Positions 33,884 through 42,872 of a DNA stretch of 64,000 nt are shown piece after piece. Each line of letters opens with the position of its first letter. The stretch's first letter is position 1. A program made the translations under genes and the position numbers. The notes beneath the pieces are model-generated. The model had not been told where the DNA came from. It saw only the letters and a list, made by a program, of their open reading frames with translations, and did no database searches. The DNA comes from Cellulomonas marina (lineage in GTDB: Bacteria; Actinomycetota; Actinomycetes; Actinomycetales; Cellulomonadaceae): NCBI RefSeq assembly GCF_900111925.1, contig NZ_FOKA01000017.1, positions 16,533-80,532 on the forward strand. The letters run 5' to 3'.

Positions 33884-36001
33884 TCAGGCCCGGTGCCGGC
33901 GGCGCACCAGCAGCAGGACCGCCCCGGAGACGAGGCCGGTCCCGGCGACGAGAGCCAGGACCCCGGCCTCGGCACCGGTGCTCGCGAGCCCACCGCGGCC
34001 GGGGCGGGCCGCGGCGACCGCGGGCGTCGGGCTCGCGGTGGGGCCGGCGGTCGGACCCGTCGTCGGTACCGCCGTCGGCGTGGGGGTCGGGGACGCCGTC
34101 GGGTCCGGGGCGACGGTGGGCGTCGGGTCCGGGACGGGGGTCGGGTCCGGGGTCGGGTCGGGCGCGACGGACCCCGTCGTGAGCGTCCAGCTGGCGTCCG
34201 CGAACGTCGCCGGGTCGATCGTCCCCGTGCGCTGCGCCTCCTCGATGAGCAGCTGGCGGATCTCCAGCAGCTCGTCGTACACGACCGGCGCGTCGGCGAC
34301 GTGCGGGAAGGCCCCGCCGCCGCTCTGCCGGTAGTTGTTGACGGCCAGGACGAACCGGTCCGCGTCGCCGACCGGCCTGCCGTCCGGGTACGTCAGGTCG
34401 CCGATGCGCGCGCCCACGGGCTGCGAGACGTCGATCGTGTAGTCGAGGCCCGACAGCACGTCGTAGTTGTAGTCCGGCACGCCCTGGGGGCGGTCGGGGT
34501 ACGCGGCGTTGGTGCCCGTGGCGGGGTCGAAGGCCGCGCCCGGCGCGGTCTGCACGAAGTACCGGGCCGAGTACTCGAGGTAGTCGAGCACCTGCGCGCC
34601 GGTCAGCTCGACGCCGCGCAGGGTGTTCTCGTAGATGTACAGCCCGGCGATGTCGCGGATCGTCACCTCGCCCTGCGGGAAGACGGCGGTCCGGGAGAAC
34701 GGCGAGGCCTGGCTGATGACGGGCACGTCGGCCAGCGCCGTGCCGTCGAGCGCCGCGTCGAGGGTCCGCGCCTGGACGTCGTTGATGAAGTCGATGATGG
34801 GCGTGTCCTCGTAGCGGGAGGTCGCCGCCGGCAGCTCCGTCACGGACGTCGCCACGGGCGTGTTGACGTAGTCCACGGTCGTCGCGTGCTCGTCGGCGAC
34901 CGCGTCGAGCACGGCCTGGCTCTCGGTCGGCACGTCCTGGCCGTAGCGGGCGACCGCCCGCGGGGCGTCGTCGCCGTCCCAGCTCACCTCGAGGCCGCCG
35001 GCGCCGTCGTCGACGAGGTGCAGGGTCGTCTCCGTGACGCCGCGCGCCCAGTAGTACGGCTGGGTCAGCAGCACCTTCTCGCCGGCGACGTTCGTGTACA
35101 CCTCCTCGGGCACGTCCTGGTGGCTGTGCCCGGCGACGAGCACGTCGATGCCCGGCACCTGCACCGCGATGTTGTTGGCCACGTCCTCGGGCAGCGCCGC
35201 GGGGTCGTAGGCGTCGTCGGGCACCGTGCCCTGACCGGTGTGGGCGAGGACGACGACGACGTCGGCCTGCGCGTCGACGACCGGCACCCACTCCTTCGCG
35301 GTGGTGACCATGTCGCGGAACTCGAGCACGCCGTCGACGTACTGCTCGTCCCACACGCGCACCCCGGGGGTGACCAGGCCCAGGACGCCGATCGTCACCG
35401 TGCGGCCGTCGACCTCCCGCTCGATCAGGGTGTACGGCCGGCCCTCGGGGTCGGTGTGGTACGGCTGCCCGGTCGCCACGTCCACGACGTTCGCGCCCAG
35501 CAGCGGCGCGGCGAGGTCGCGGTCGTAGGCGGCCAGCAGGTCCAGGCCGTAGTTGTACTCGTGGTTGCCGACGACCTGCGCGTCGTAGCCGATGGTGTTG
35601 AACGCCTGGGCCATCGGGTGGACGGTCGAGCCGGCGAGCACGCCCGCCCGGCCCGGGCCGTAGCCGTACCAGTAGGTCAGGGGCGTGCCCTGGATGGCGT
35701 CGCCGTTGTCGACGACGACGACGGACTCCGCCCCGCGCTCGGCGCGGACCTGATGGACGACGGTGCCGACACGGGTCAGGCCGAGCACGTCGTCGTCGGT
35801 GTACTCGGTGTCGGCGAAGTAGTCCCAGTTGCGCACGTGGCCGTGCACGTCGGTCGTCGCCAGGAGGGTGAGCTCGAGGCCCTCGTCGGCGGGGGCCGCG
35901 GCGGCCGGGGCGGCGGCGGCGGCGAGGCCGAGGGCGAGGGCGGCGAGCGCGGCGGCGGCCGTGGCGGCGGCCGCGGCGCCGGGGAGCGGACGAGCGGGCA
36001 T
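33884..36001 (-). CDS. Wall-anchored 5'-nucleotidase / cyclic nucleotide phosphodiesterase
   Basis: A 705-residue exported metallophosphatase. A signal peptide (about residues 1-37) is followed by a calcineurin-like domain with TTDVHGH, DNGDAIQGTP, GNHEYNYG and AGHSHQD, then the 5'-nucleotidase C-terminal domain (NNYRQSGGGAF). The GNHEYNYG form is closest to CpdB-type 2',3'-cyclic phosphodiesterases. A Pro/Thr repeat stalk precedes LASTG, a membrane helix and Arg/His tail, a class E sortase signal. It would release phosphate and nucleosides from extracellular nucleotides. The ATG at 36001 has GGGAGA upstream. Confidence 0.93.
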   Translation of the reverse strand: MPARPLPGAAAAATAAAALAALALGLAAAAAPAAAAPADEGLELTLLATTDVHGHVRNWDYFADTEYTDDDVLGLTRVGTVVHQVRAERGAESVVVVDNGDAIQGTPLTYWYGYGPGRAGVLAGSTVHPMAQAFNTIGYDAQVVGNHEYNYGLDLLAAYDRDLAAPLLGANVVDVATGQPYHTDPEGRPYTLIEREVDGRTVTIGVLGLVTPGVRVWDEQYVDGVLEFRDMVTTAKEWVPVVDAQADVVVVLAHTGQGTVPDDAYDPAALPEDVANNIAVQVPGIDVLVAGHSHQDVPEEVYTNVAGEKVLLTQPYYWARGVTETTLHLVDDGAGGLEVSWDGDDAPRAVARYGQDVPTESQAVLDAVADEHATTVDYVNTPVATSVTELPAATSRYEDTPIIDFINDVQARTLDAALDGTALADVPVISQASPFSRTAVFPQGEVTIRDIAGLYIYENTLRGVELTGAQVLDYLEYSARYFVQTAPGAAFDPATGTNAAYPDRPQGVPDYNYDVLSGLDYTIDVSQPVGARIGDLTYPDGRPVGDADRFVLAVNNYRQSGGGAFPHVADAPVVYDELLEIRQLLIEEAQRTGTIDPATFADASWTLTTGSVAPDPTPDPTPVPDPTPTVAPDPTASPTPTPTAVPTTGPTAGPTASPTPAVAAARPGRGGLASTGAEAGVLALVAGTGLVSGAVLLLVRRRHRA

Positions 36002-36148
36002 GGGTCTCCCGGGGTGGGGGGACACCGGCGGGCGCCGGCGTCGGTCGGGTGGTGCGCCGGCCGACGTGGGCCCACCCGACCGGGCACGCCGGCTGTGCAG
36101 CACCCGTGGGCTGCAGGTGCGTCACCCGTACCCCGTCGGTGCCCCCAC

Positions 36149-36164
36149 CGTACCGCCCGGTACG
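36149..36164. promoter_or_regulatory. Short palindrome in the divergent promoter region
   Basis: CGTACCG and CGGTACG flank two bases. It lies 148 bases upstream of the nucleotidase and 123 upstream of the PRC-barrel gene. The rest of the 285-base gap shows no other clear signal. Confidence 0.3.
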
Positions 36165-36286
36165 TCCCCTCTGTCCGGACCCGCCGAGGTGCGGGGCGGC
36201 AGCGGCGTGCCTACCGTCGGCGTCGAGGGTGCGCGGACGGCGCGCCGCGACGACGGCCGGCCGGCCGGCAGGACAGGAGACGCAGG

Positions 36287-36775
36287 GTGCTGACGACCGA
36301 GGACATCGCGCCCGTGCTGGCCGGTGGCGGGCACGTGGTGGCCGCCGACGGCAAGGCCGTCGGGCGCGTCCAGGACGTGTTCCTCGGCGCCGGCACCGGA
36401 CAGCCCGCGTGGGTCGCCGTGCTCGTCGGACGCCTGCGCCACCGGACCGTGCTCGTGCCGCTCGACGACGCGGGCGTCGACGGCGACGCGATCACCGTGC
36501 CGTACGACGCCAAGCTCCTCAAGCACGCACCGGACGTCACGGCCCCCGACGGGCGCCTCTCCCCCGACGACGAGGCGACGCTGCGCGCGCACTACGTCGC
36601 CACGGGCACGGACCACCTGCCCGACCACGACCCCGACGACGACCCCGACGACGACCACGACGACCACCACGACGACCACCACCGGACGGACGACGGGGAC
36701 GGTCCGGCGACGCCGGGCGGCCCGTCCCACGAGACCTCGCGTGCAGCCCATCGCGCCGACGGTCCTGCCCGCTGA
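36287..36775 (+). CDS. PRC-barrel domain protein with Asp/His-rich tail
   Basis: A 162-residue protein. Residues about 8-70 form a PRC-barrel-like domain (GGHVVAADGKAVGRVQDVFL, WVAVLVGRLRHRTVLVPLDD). Such domains appear in RNA-processing and stress proteins of Actinobacteria. The C-terminus after residue 108 is a run of Asp, His and Pro that could bind divalent metal. The GTG at 36287 follows AGGAGA. A membrane protein gene follows 47 bases later and is probably cotranscribed. Role unknown. Confidence 0.78.
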   Translation: MLTTEDIAPVLAGGGHVVAADGKAVGRVQDVFLGAGTGQPAWVAVLVGRLRHRTVLVPLDDAGVDGDAITVPYDAKLLKHAPDVTAPDGRLSPDDEATLRAHYVATGTDHLPDHDPDDDPDDDHDDHHDDHHRTDDGDGPATPGGPSHETSRAAHRADGPAR

Positions 36776-36822
36776 CCGGCGGGCACCCGACCCCGCGCAC
36801 CGCGCGCACCCCAGGAGGAACC

Positions 36823-37500
36823 ATGAGCACCCCCGTCACCCCGCCGGCCGACGGCCGCGGCACCACCCGCGACCCCGGCGCCTCCGGCACCACCGACCCG
36901 ACCGGCACCTCCGGTGGGGGCGCCATGTCCGCCAAGGCCTTCGGCCGGGACCGCGCGAGCGTCGTGGCGCGTGAGAAGGAGGCGTTCGGCGGCGTGAAGG
37001 TCGGCTCGGCCTTCTTCGGCTGGCTGACCGCGACCGGCACGGCCGTCCTGCTCACCGCCCTCCTGGCGGGCGCCGGCACGGCCGTCAGCGTCGCGACCGA
37101 CACCACGCTCGACGACGTCGCCTCGCAGCCCGAGACGGTCGGCATCGCCGGCTCGATCGCCCTGCTCGTCATCGTGCTCGTCGCCTACTACTGCGGCGGG
37201 TACGTCGCCGGCCGCATGGCGCGGTTCGACGGCGTCAAGCAGGGCATCGCCGTGTGGGTCTGGGCCGTCGTCGTGGCCGTCGTCGTCGCGGTGCTCGGCC
37301 TCGTCGCCGGCAACCAGTTCGACGTGCTCGCGCAGCTCAACGCCTTCCCGCGCCTGCCGGTGGGCGAGGGCGAGCTGACGACGAGCGGCGTCGTGGCGGT
37401 GCTCATCGTCGCGGCCGCCAGCCTCGTCGGCGCCATCCTCGGCGGCATCGCCGGCATGCGGTTCCACCGCAAGGTCGACAAGGTCGGCCTCGCCAGCTGA
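36823..37500 (+). CDS. Four-helix integral membrane protein (unknown function)
   Basis: A 225-residue protein with a Thr/Gly-rich cytoplasmic N-terminus and four predicted membrane helices: near residues 62-85, 105-125, 138-160 and 185-210. Recognisable segments are FFGWLTATGTAVLLTALL and YYCGGYVAGRMARFDGVKQG, seen in small actinobacterial membrane proteins without an assigned role. The ATG at 36823 has a perfect AGGAGGA. It follows the PRC-barrel gene and ends just before a strong terminator. Confidence 0.82.
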   Translation: MSTPVTPPADGRGTTRDPGASGTTDPTGTSGGGAMSAKAFGRDRASVVAREKEAFGGVKVGSAFFGWLTATGTAVLLTALLAGAGTAVSVATDTTLDDVASQPETVGIAGSIALLVIVLVAYYCGGYVAGRMARFDGVKQGIAVWVWAVVVAVVVAVLGLVAGNQFDVLAQLNAFPRLPVGEGELTTSGVVAVLIVAAASLVGAILGGIAGMRFHRKVDKVGLAS

Positions 37501-37513
37501 CGACCCCTCCCGC

Positions 37514-37558
37514 ACGACGACGGCGCGGTCCCCCACCCGGGGGCCGCGCCGTCGTCGT
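37514..37558. terminator. Bidirectional terminator hairpin
   Basis: ACGACGACGGCGCGG and CCGCGCCGTCGTCGT pair perfectly, and CCCCC/GGGGG extends the stem across one bulged T. It lies between the convergent membrane protein and SMP-30 genes. Confidence 0.85.
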
Positions 37559-37583
37559 CCCGGGCCGGCAGGACGGTGCGCCG

Positions 37584-38444
37584 TCAGCCGGCGTAGGGCA
37601 GCACGGGCTTCCCGGGCACCTCGACGCGCGCCCGGAACACGGCCCCGGCCTCGGGCTCGGGGTCGTCCAGCCCCTCGCGGGACGTCGTGACGAACAGGTC
37701 CCGCCCGTCCTCGCCGCCGAGGGTGCAGGCCGTCACGCCGGACGCCGGCAGCGCGACCTCCGCGAGCGTGCGGCCCTCCGGCGACAGGCAGCGGACCGCC
37801 CCGGCGCCGTTGAGCGCGACCCACACGTTCCCGGCCGCGTCGACGACGAGGCCGTCCGGCCGCTCGTCGTCCTGGCCGCGCCACCAGGGCCGCCGCCCCG
37901 TCAGCGCGCCGTCCCGCACGTCCAGGACGTCGGTGCCACCGGTCGCCGTGTCGTTGTAGTAGGCCAGGGAGCCGTCCGGGCTGACGTCGATCCCGTTGGA
38001 GATCGACACCGGGGTGAGCAGCGGGGCGGCGGTGCCGTCGGCGGCCACCCGCCAGAGCGTCCCCCGCCCCGGGCTCCCGTCCGTGGCCATCGACCCCGCG
38101 TACAGCGTGCCGGCCGGGTCGCACCCGCCCTCGTTCATGCGGACGTCCCCCTCCGTCCAGAGCTCGGGCAGCGCCACCGGCGGCGCGTCCACGTCGTCCG
38201 CCAGCCCGATCCCGCGCTGCAGCCCGACGACGTATCCGCCGCGGGTGCGAGGCCGCACGAACGCCGCGAGCGTCCCGACGTGCAGCCGGTCCACGGAGCC
38301 GTCCGCCCGCAGCGTGAGCAGGTCCCCGGCGTGCATGTCGACCCAGCGCAGACCGCCCCACGAGGGGTGCCACACCGGCCCCTCCGCGTGGTACGCCAGT
38401 GCCTCCGTGACCTGCTCGGCCTGCCCCGTGCCCGTCGCCGCCAT
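37584..38444 (-). CDS. SMP-30/gluconolactonase family protein
   Basis: A 286-residue six-bladed beta-propeller. Metal ligands typical of the family are in AEGPVWHPS (Glu), SISNGIDVSPDG (Asn) and ERPDGLVVDAAGNVWVA (Asp). Members hydrolyse sugar lactones such as gluconolactone. There is no signal peptide. The ATG at 38444 follows GGAGGG. It stands alone between terminators. It may serve oxidative sugar use together with the galactosidases, but the substrate is unknown. Confidence 0.9.
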   Translation of the reverse strand: MAATGTGQAEQVTEALAYHAEGPVWHPSWGGLRWVDMHAGDLLTLRADGSVDRLHVGTLAAFVRPRTRGGYVVGLQRGIGLADDVDAPPVALPELWTEGDVRMNEGGCDPAGTLYAGSMATDGSPGRGTLWRVAADGTAAPLLTPVSISNGIDVSPDGSLAYYNDTATGGTDVLDVRDGALTGRRPWWRGQDDERPDGLVVDAAGNVWVALNGAGAVRCLSPEGRTLAEVALPASGVTACTLGGEDGRDLFVTTSREGLDDPEPEAGAVFRARVEVPGKPVLPYAG

Positions 38445-38555
38445 GCCCGTGCCCTCCGTCGTCGTCCGCGACCCGGCACGGGCCGCACCGCCACCCTCCC
38501 CGCGGCCGGGGCGGACCGCCACCGCGCGCCCCGCCGGGCCCGGACCCTGGAACCG

Positions 38556-40799
38556 TCAGGGTGTCGCGCCTCGCACCGCCACCTCCGGGTCCGGCGGCAG
38601 CCCCGGCGGGACGCCGCCAGGCCCGGCCTCCGGCGGCCGCGGGACGTCCTGGCGGTGCAGCCGGACCCCGACGAGGGCGACGTCGTCGGCCGGCCGCTCG
38701 GGCAGCATGCGCCGCACGACCTCGTCGCACAGGGCCTGCAGGGGCGGGTCGCCGGCACCGACCTCGGCGAGCACCGCCCGGAGCTCGTCCATGCCCGCCC
38801 GGACGCTGCGGTCCCGCCGCTCGACGAGGCCGTCCGTGTACAGCAGGACCGTCGCGCCGCGCCGCAGCACCGCGACGTGCTCCGTGCGGGAGCACTCGGG
38901 CACGACGCCGAGCAACGGGTCGTTCCGGGCGGTGGCGAGGGTCTCCACGGTGCCGTCGGGGTGCAGGACGAGAGGGCTCGGGTGCCCGGCGTTCGACCAG
39001 CGCAGCCGGCACAGCCCGGCGGCGCGCTCCTCGCGCTCCTGCTCCACGCGGGCCACCACCGCCGTCGCGATCGTCGAGGACTGCAGCGTGCGCATCCCCC
39101 GGTCGACCAGCGTCAGCAGCTCGGCCGGCCCCGCCCCCGTCGCCACGCCGATCCCGCGCAGCACCGACCGGAGCTGCCCCATCGCCGCGGCCGCGTCCAT
39201 GTCGTGGCCGGCGACGTCACCCACGACCAGCACCGTGCGCCCGTCGGCCTGCAGGAACGCGTCGTACCAGTCGCCGCCCACCCGCGCCGCGACGGCCGCC
39301 GGCTCGTAACGGACGACCACCTCCACGTGGTCCGGCTCGGGCGGGTCGGTGAGCATCGCCCGCTGCAGCGCCTCCGCCAGGTGCCGCTGCTCGCGGTACA
39401 GGCGGGCGTTGTCGAGGGCGAGCCCGGCCCGTCCGGCAACCTCCGTGGCGGTGCGCAGGTCCTCGTCGTCGAACGGCGCCCGCTCGGGACCGATGAAGAG
39501 GCTGAGCGCACCGAGGGTCCGACCGCGCGCGCGCATGGGCACGACCGCGCCGCCCTCGGGCGCGAGCCGCGCGAGCAGGTCCCGCGCCTCCCCCGGGCGC
39601 AGCACGCGCGCCACCTCCGTGTGCGCGGGCCGCGCGACCTGGACCGCCCGGCCCTCCTCGAGCGCCCGCAGCAGGAAGGACCGGTCCTCGAGCGCCGCGA
39701 GCCGCGTCGCGGCGTACCGCTCCGCGACGGGCCGCATCGCCGGGTCCCGGTGCCAGGAGCCGACGTCGCGCAGGTCGCGGCGGCTCGCGACGTCCCCGTG
39801 GTCCTCGACGAGCGTGACGACGCACCAGTCGGCCAGTGCGGGCACGACGAGGTGCGCGAGCCGGGCGACCGCCTCCTCCGCCTCCAGCGTCTCGCCGAGC
39901 CGCGCGCTGACCTCAGCGGTGAGACGGGCGCGCTGCGCCGCCCGGACGACCGCCTCCTCCGTGCGCCGCCGCTCCGTCACGTCCGAGAAGTAGACGGACA
40001 GGCCCGCGGGGTTCGGCCAGGCGCGGACCTGGAACCAGGCGAGCAGGGGTTCGGGGTACCAGGCGTCGAAGGCGACCTCCTGCCCCGTCGCCACGGCGCG
40101 CCGGTACTGCTCCTCGAACGGCGATCCCGGCGCCGCCGGGAACAGGTCCCACACCACGCCGCCCAGGAGGTCCTCGCGCGTGCGGCCCAGCAACTTCTCG
40201 GCCCGGGCGTTGACGTAGGTGAAGCGCCAGTCCCGGTCGAGGGAGTAGAACGCCGTCGGCATGGTCTCGAGCACGCGCGCCACCTGGGCCTCGCCGTCGC
40301 GGCGCAGGGTGGAGTCGAAGGCGGCACCGACGACGCGCTGCGCGGTCCCGTCCGGACCGAGCAGCGCACGACCGCGCGCGGTGAACCAGCGCGGTTCGCC
40401 GGCCGCGGTGACCACCCGGTACTCCACCTCGAGGTCCCCGCCCGACGCGAGCGCGGTACCGAGCACCGCTCGCACGGTGGGCAGGTCGTCGGGGTGGACG
40501 ATGCGCTCGAACGTCTCGATGCGCTGGTCGAACGTCGTCTCGTCGAACCCGGCGATCTGCAGCATCCGCCGGTTCCACAGCAGGCGGCCGGTCGCGACCT
40601 CCCAGTCGAAGGTGCCGATGCCCGCGGCCTCGACCGCGGCCGCACCGAGCAGCCCCTCGCGGTCGTCGTCCCCGCCGTCGCGTCGTGCCCGGCCGTCCGC
40701 GGGGTCGTCCGCGGGGTCGACGACGGCGCCGTCCGTCGCGTCCATCCGTCCCCCACCCGCCGCGTCGGCCGCTGCTCCGACCCCGTGACCGCTCATCAT
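38556..40799 (-). CDS. PAS-PAS-GAF PP2C serine phosphatase
   Basis: A 747-residue sensor phosphatase. PAS 1 (about residues 55-170, FDWEVATGRLLWNRRMLQIAG) and PAS 2 (about 175-285, SLDRDWRFTYVNARAEKLLG) precede a GAF domain (about 310-480) and a SpoIIE/PP2C domain (about 505-720) with GGDWYDAFLQ and GDVAGHDMDA. No LOV cysteine motif is present. It probably dephosphorylates an anti-anti-sigma factor in a partner-switching cascade. Tandem ATG codons at 40799 and 40796 are both possible. It belongs to the same family as the LOV phosphatase at 27470. Confidence 0.9.
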   Translation of the reverse strand: MMSGHGVGAAADAAGGGRMDATDGAVVDPADDPADGRARRDGGDDDREGLLGAAAVEAAGIGTFDWEVATGRLLWNRRMLQIAGFDETTFDQRIETFERIVHPDDLPTVRAVLGTALASGGDLEVEYRVVTAAGEPRWFTARGRALLGPDGTAQRVVGAAFDSTLRRDGEAQVARVLETMPTAFYSLDRDWRFTYVNARAEKLLGRTREDLLGGVVWDLFPAAPGSPFEEQYRRAVATGQEVAFDAWYPEPLLAWFQVRAWPNPAGLSVYFSDVTERRRTEEAVVRAAQRARLTAEVSARLGETLEAEEAVARLAHLVVPALADWCVVTLVEDHGDVASRRDLRDVGSWHRDPAMRPVAERYAATRLAALEDRSFLLRALEEGRAVQVARPAHTEVARVLRPGEARDLLARLAPEGGAVVPMRARGRTLGALSLFIGPERAPFDDEDLRTATEVAGRAGLALDNARLYREQRHLAEALQRAMLTDPPEPDHVEVVVRYEPAAVAARVGGDWYDAFLQADGRTVLVVGDVAGHDMDAAAAMGQLRSVLRGIGVATGAGPAELLTLVDRGMRTLQSSTIATAVVARVEQEREERAAGLCRLRWSNAGHPSPLVLHPDGTVETLATARNDPLLGVVPECSRTEHVAVLRRGATVLLYTDGLVERRDRSVRAGMDELRAVLAEVGAGDPPLQALCDEVVRRMLPERPADDVALVGVRLHRQDVPRPPEAGPGGVPPGLPPDPEVAVRGATP

Positions 40800-40819
40800 G
40801 GCGGATCCGGGGCGCGCAC

Positions 40820-40834
40820 GCCCGCGACGCGGGC
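40820..40834 (-). terminator. Possible small hairpin terminator
   Basis: GCCCGC and GCGGGC flank a three-base loop, 30 bases past the stop of the small membrane protein gene at 40864. A hexanucleotide repeat (GTGTCG, about three copies) lies between them. Confidence 0.3.
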
Positions 40835-40863
40835 GACGGTGTCGGTGTCGGTGTCGGTGAGGG

Positions 40864-41019
40864 CTACTCGGCGCGGCGCTGCTCGACCGTCGTCGCGCGC
40901 GCCGTCGTCGTGCGCCCGGACCGCTCCCGCAGCCACAGGACGGCGCCGGCGGCGTGCCAGCTGAGCGCGGACGAGCCCGTCATGACCAGGACGAGCCCGA
41001 TGAAGTGCGTGGCGTCCAC
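40864..41019 (-). CDS. Small single-helix membrane protein
   Basis: A 51-residue protein from the GTG at 41019, which has GGGGGA upstream. Residues about 5-29 form one hydrophobic helix (FIGLVLVMTGSSALSWHAAG), followed by a basic tail with RERSGRT. The open frame extends to 41148 but that part has no membrane or domain character. No homology can be claimed. It may be a small stress or transporter accessory peptide. Confidence 0.45.
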   Translation of the reverse strand: MDATHFIGLVLVMTGSSALSWHAAGAVLWLRERSGRTTTARATTVEQRRAE

Positions 41020-41154
41020 GGCAGTCCCCCGGGGTGCGGTGCGCGCCCGCACGTCGCGGGCCGCCTCACCCCCTCCATCGGCAGGCCGGGTCGCGGACCT
41101 GAGCGCGTGCCGGCCGTGCGGCCACGACCTGTCTCGCCACGCACGCACGGCGCG

Positions 41155-41712
41155 TCAGGCTGCGGCGTGCGCCCTCACGACGAGGTGCTCCCGCAGCCTC
41201 CCGCGGTGCCACGACGCCCGGGCGAGCCGGTGCAGGGCCGACCGCCCTCCGGTACGGTGCAGCTCGACGAGGGCCGGCAGCAGGTCGACCTCGTCCGGCG
41301 CGGCGAGCAGCTCGACCACCGGGCCCTGGGCGTCGTCGACGGACACGACCAGGGCCGGCGCGTACTCCCAGGCGGGGCGCACGTGCAGGCGCAGCCCGTC
41401 GACCTCGAGGGGCCCGGGCAGGTCGCGGCCGAGCAGGCGCACCCCCGTCAGGGCCGCGCGCACCTGCGTGGCCTCCCGCGGGTCGAGCCCCTCGGTGGCG
41501 TCGAGCTCGTCGAGGTCGGCCAGGACCACGCAGTCCAGGCCCGGCTCCTCCCCGTCGGGGTGCCAGGAGCCGTCGAGCTCGACCGTGCAGAAGCCGTCCT
41601 CGACGCGCACCGCCGCCGCGAGGAGCGCCAGGCGCTCGGCCAGCGGGGCCCGGCGCAGCGGGTGGCGCCGGACGGAGGCCGCGACGCCGCAGGAGCAGGA
41701 GATCGTCACCAT
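41155..41712 (-). CDS. Hypothetical protein with N-terminal cysteines
   Basis: A 185-residue protein that I do not recognise. It begins MVTISCSCGVAASVRRHPLR, with a Cys-X-Cys pair, and continues as an alpha/beta protein rich in Leu, Glu and Asp with no signal peptide or membrane helix. The ATG at 41712 follows GAGGG. Codon use matches its neighbours, so it is probably a real gene. Its 76-residue neighbour on the same strand lies 76 bases upstream and may be cotranscribed. Confidence 0.6.
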   Translation of the reverse strand: MVTISCSCGVAASVRRHPLRRAPLAERLALLAAAVRVEDGFCTVELDGSWHPDGEEPGLDCVVLADLDELDATEGLDPREATQVRAALTGVRLLGRDLPGPLEVDGLRLHVRPAWEYAPALVVSVDDAQGPVVELLAAPDEVDLLPALVELHRTGGRSALHRLARASWHRGRLREHLVVRAHAAA

Positions 41713-41788
41713 GCCCTCAGGGTGCGCCCCGCCACCGACACGGCCGCCCACGACGCGCCGGGACGACCGCGCCCGCAGGGCTGCCCCG

Positions 41789-42019
41789 TCAGGCGTCGCG
41801 CTCGACGACCTTCACGTCCTGGATCGTCAGGCCGGGCACCTGCAGGTCCTTGCCCGCCTTGGAGAACGCCGCCACCAGGGAGGACGCGGCGCGGTCCTCG
41901 GGACGGATGTCGTCCGGCTGCAGGGAGTCCTCCGGCGTGGAGGCGCGGACCGCGTCGACGAGGGCGTCCTCGTCGGTGATGTCGACCTGGAGCTCGAGCG
42001 TGAGGGTGTGCGTCGTCAT
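41789..42019 (-). CDS. Small acidic hypothetical protein
   Basis: A 76-residue protein beginning MTTHTLTLELQVDITDED and ending DVKVVERDA. It has an alternating hydrophobic start like a beta strand and a helical middle. No family can be named. The ATG at 42019 has a G-rich upstream site (GGGGG) at good spacing. It is divergent from the histidine phosphatase gene, with 79 bases between the starts. Confidence 0.6.
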   Translation of the reverse strand: MTTHTLTLELQVDITDEDALVDAVRASTPEDSLQPDDIRPEDRAASSLVAAFSKAGKDLQVPGLTIQDVKVVERDA

Positions 42020-42098
42020 GCCCCCAGGGTGCTGGACCGGCGCACGCTCGGCCACCCGGCGGGATGCGGGTGCGCGCGACCGGTGCCACGGTGGGGGC

Positions 42099-42872
42099 GT
42101 GCTCGCCCCCACCTCCCCCGTCCGCACGCTCTGGCTGGTCAGGCATGGCGAGAGCCTCGGCAACGTGGCCGCGTCGGAGGCGGAGCGCACCGGCTCGGAG
42201 GTCGTCGACGTCGCGACGCGGGACGCGGACACGCCGCTGTCGGACCGGGGCCGGGAGCAGGCGGCCGCCCTCGGCCGGCACCTCGCGGCGCTGCCGGACG
42301 GCGAGCGTCCGACCGCCCTCTGGGTCTCCCCCTACGCCCGGACCCGGGCCACGGCGGCGGACGCCCTCGCCGCGGGCGGCCTCGACCTGCCGGTGCGGGT
42401 CGACGAGCGGCTGCGCGACCGGGAGCTCGGCGTGCTCGACCGGCTCACCGCGCGCGGCGTCGCCGCCCGCTTCCCGGCGGAGGCCGAGCGGCGCCGGCAC
42501 CTCGGCAAGACCTACCACCGCCCCCCGGGCGGCGAGTCGTGGTCGGACGTCGCGCTGCGGCTGCGGTCCTGGTGGTCCGACGTGGAGCGCCGCGAGGACC
42601 ACGAGCGGCTCCTCGTCGTCACCCACGACGCCGTCGTCGTGCTGCTGCGCGCCGTGCTCGAGGGCCTCGACGAGGACGAGCTCATGGCACTGGTCCGCGC
42701 CGGCAGCGTCCGCAACGCCTCGGTGACGACCCTCGAGCGGCGTCCCGACGGACGGCAGGACGGCGGCGGGGCCGGCACCGGCGCGTGGCGCGCGCTGCAG
42801 GCCGACGAGGTCGGCCATCTCGCGGGCGACGCGCCGGTCACCGAGCACCCCGGACGGAAGGACGACGCATGA
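42099..42872 (+). CDS. Histidine phosphatase (phosphoglycerate mutase family)
   Basis: A 257-residue enzyme of the RHG family. LVRHGESLGN carries the phosphorylated histidine, and VVTHDAVVVLL near residue 175 holds the second one. WVSPYARTRATA is the conserved arginine block. Family members dephosphorylate small metabolites or sugars, and the substrate here is unknown. The GTG at 42099 has no clear site. Its stop overlaps the start of the NAD(P)HX dehydratase gene (ATGA), so they are translated together. Confidence 0.88.
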   Translation: MLAPTSPVRTLWLVRHGESLGNVAASEAERTGSEVVDVATRDADTPLSDRGREQAAALGRHLAALPDGERPTALWVSPYARTRATAADALAAGGLDLPVRVDERLRDRELGVLDRLTARGVAARFPAEAERRRHLGKTYHRPPGGESWSDVALRLRSWWSDVERREDHERLLVVTHDAVVVLLRAVLEGLDEDELMALVRAGSVRNASVTTLERRPDGRQDGGGAGTGAWRALQADEVGHLAGDAPVTEHPGRKDDA

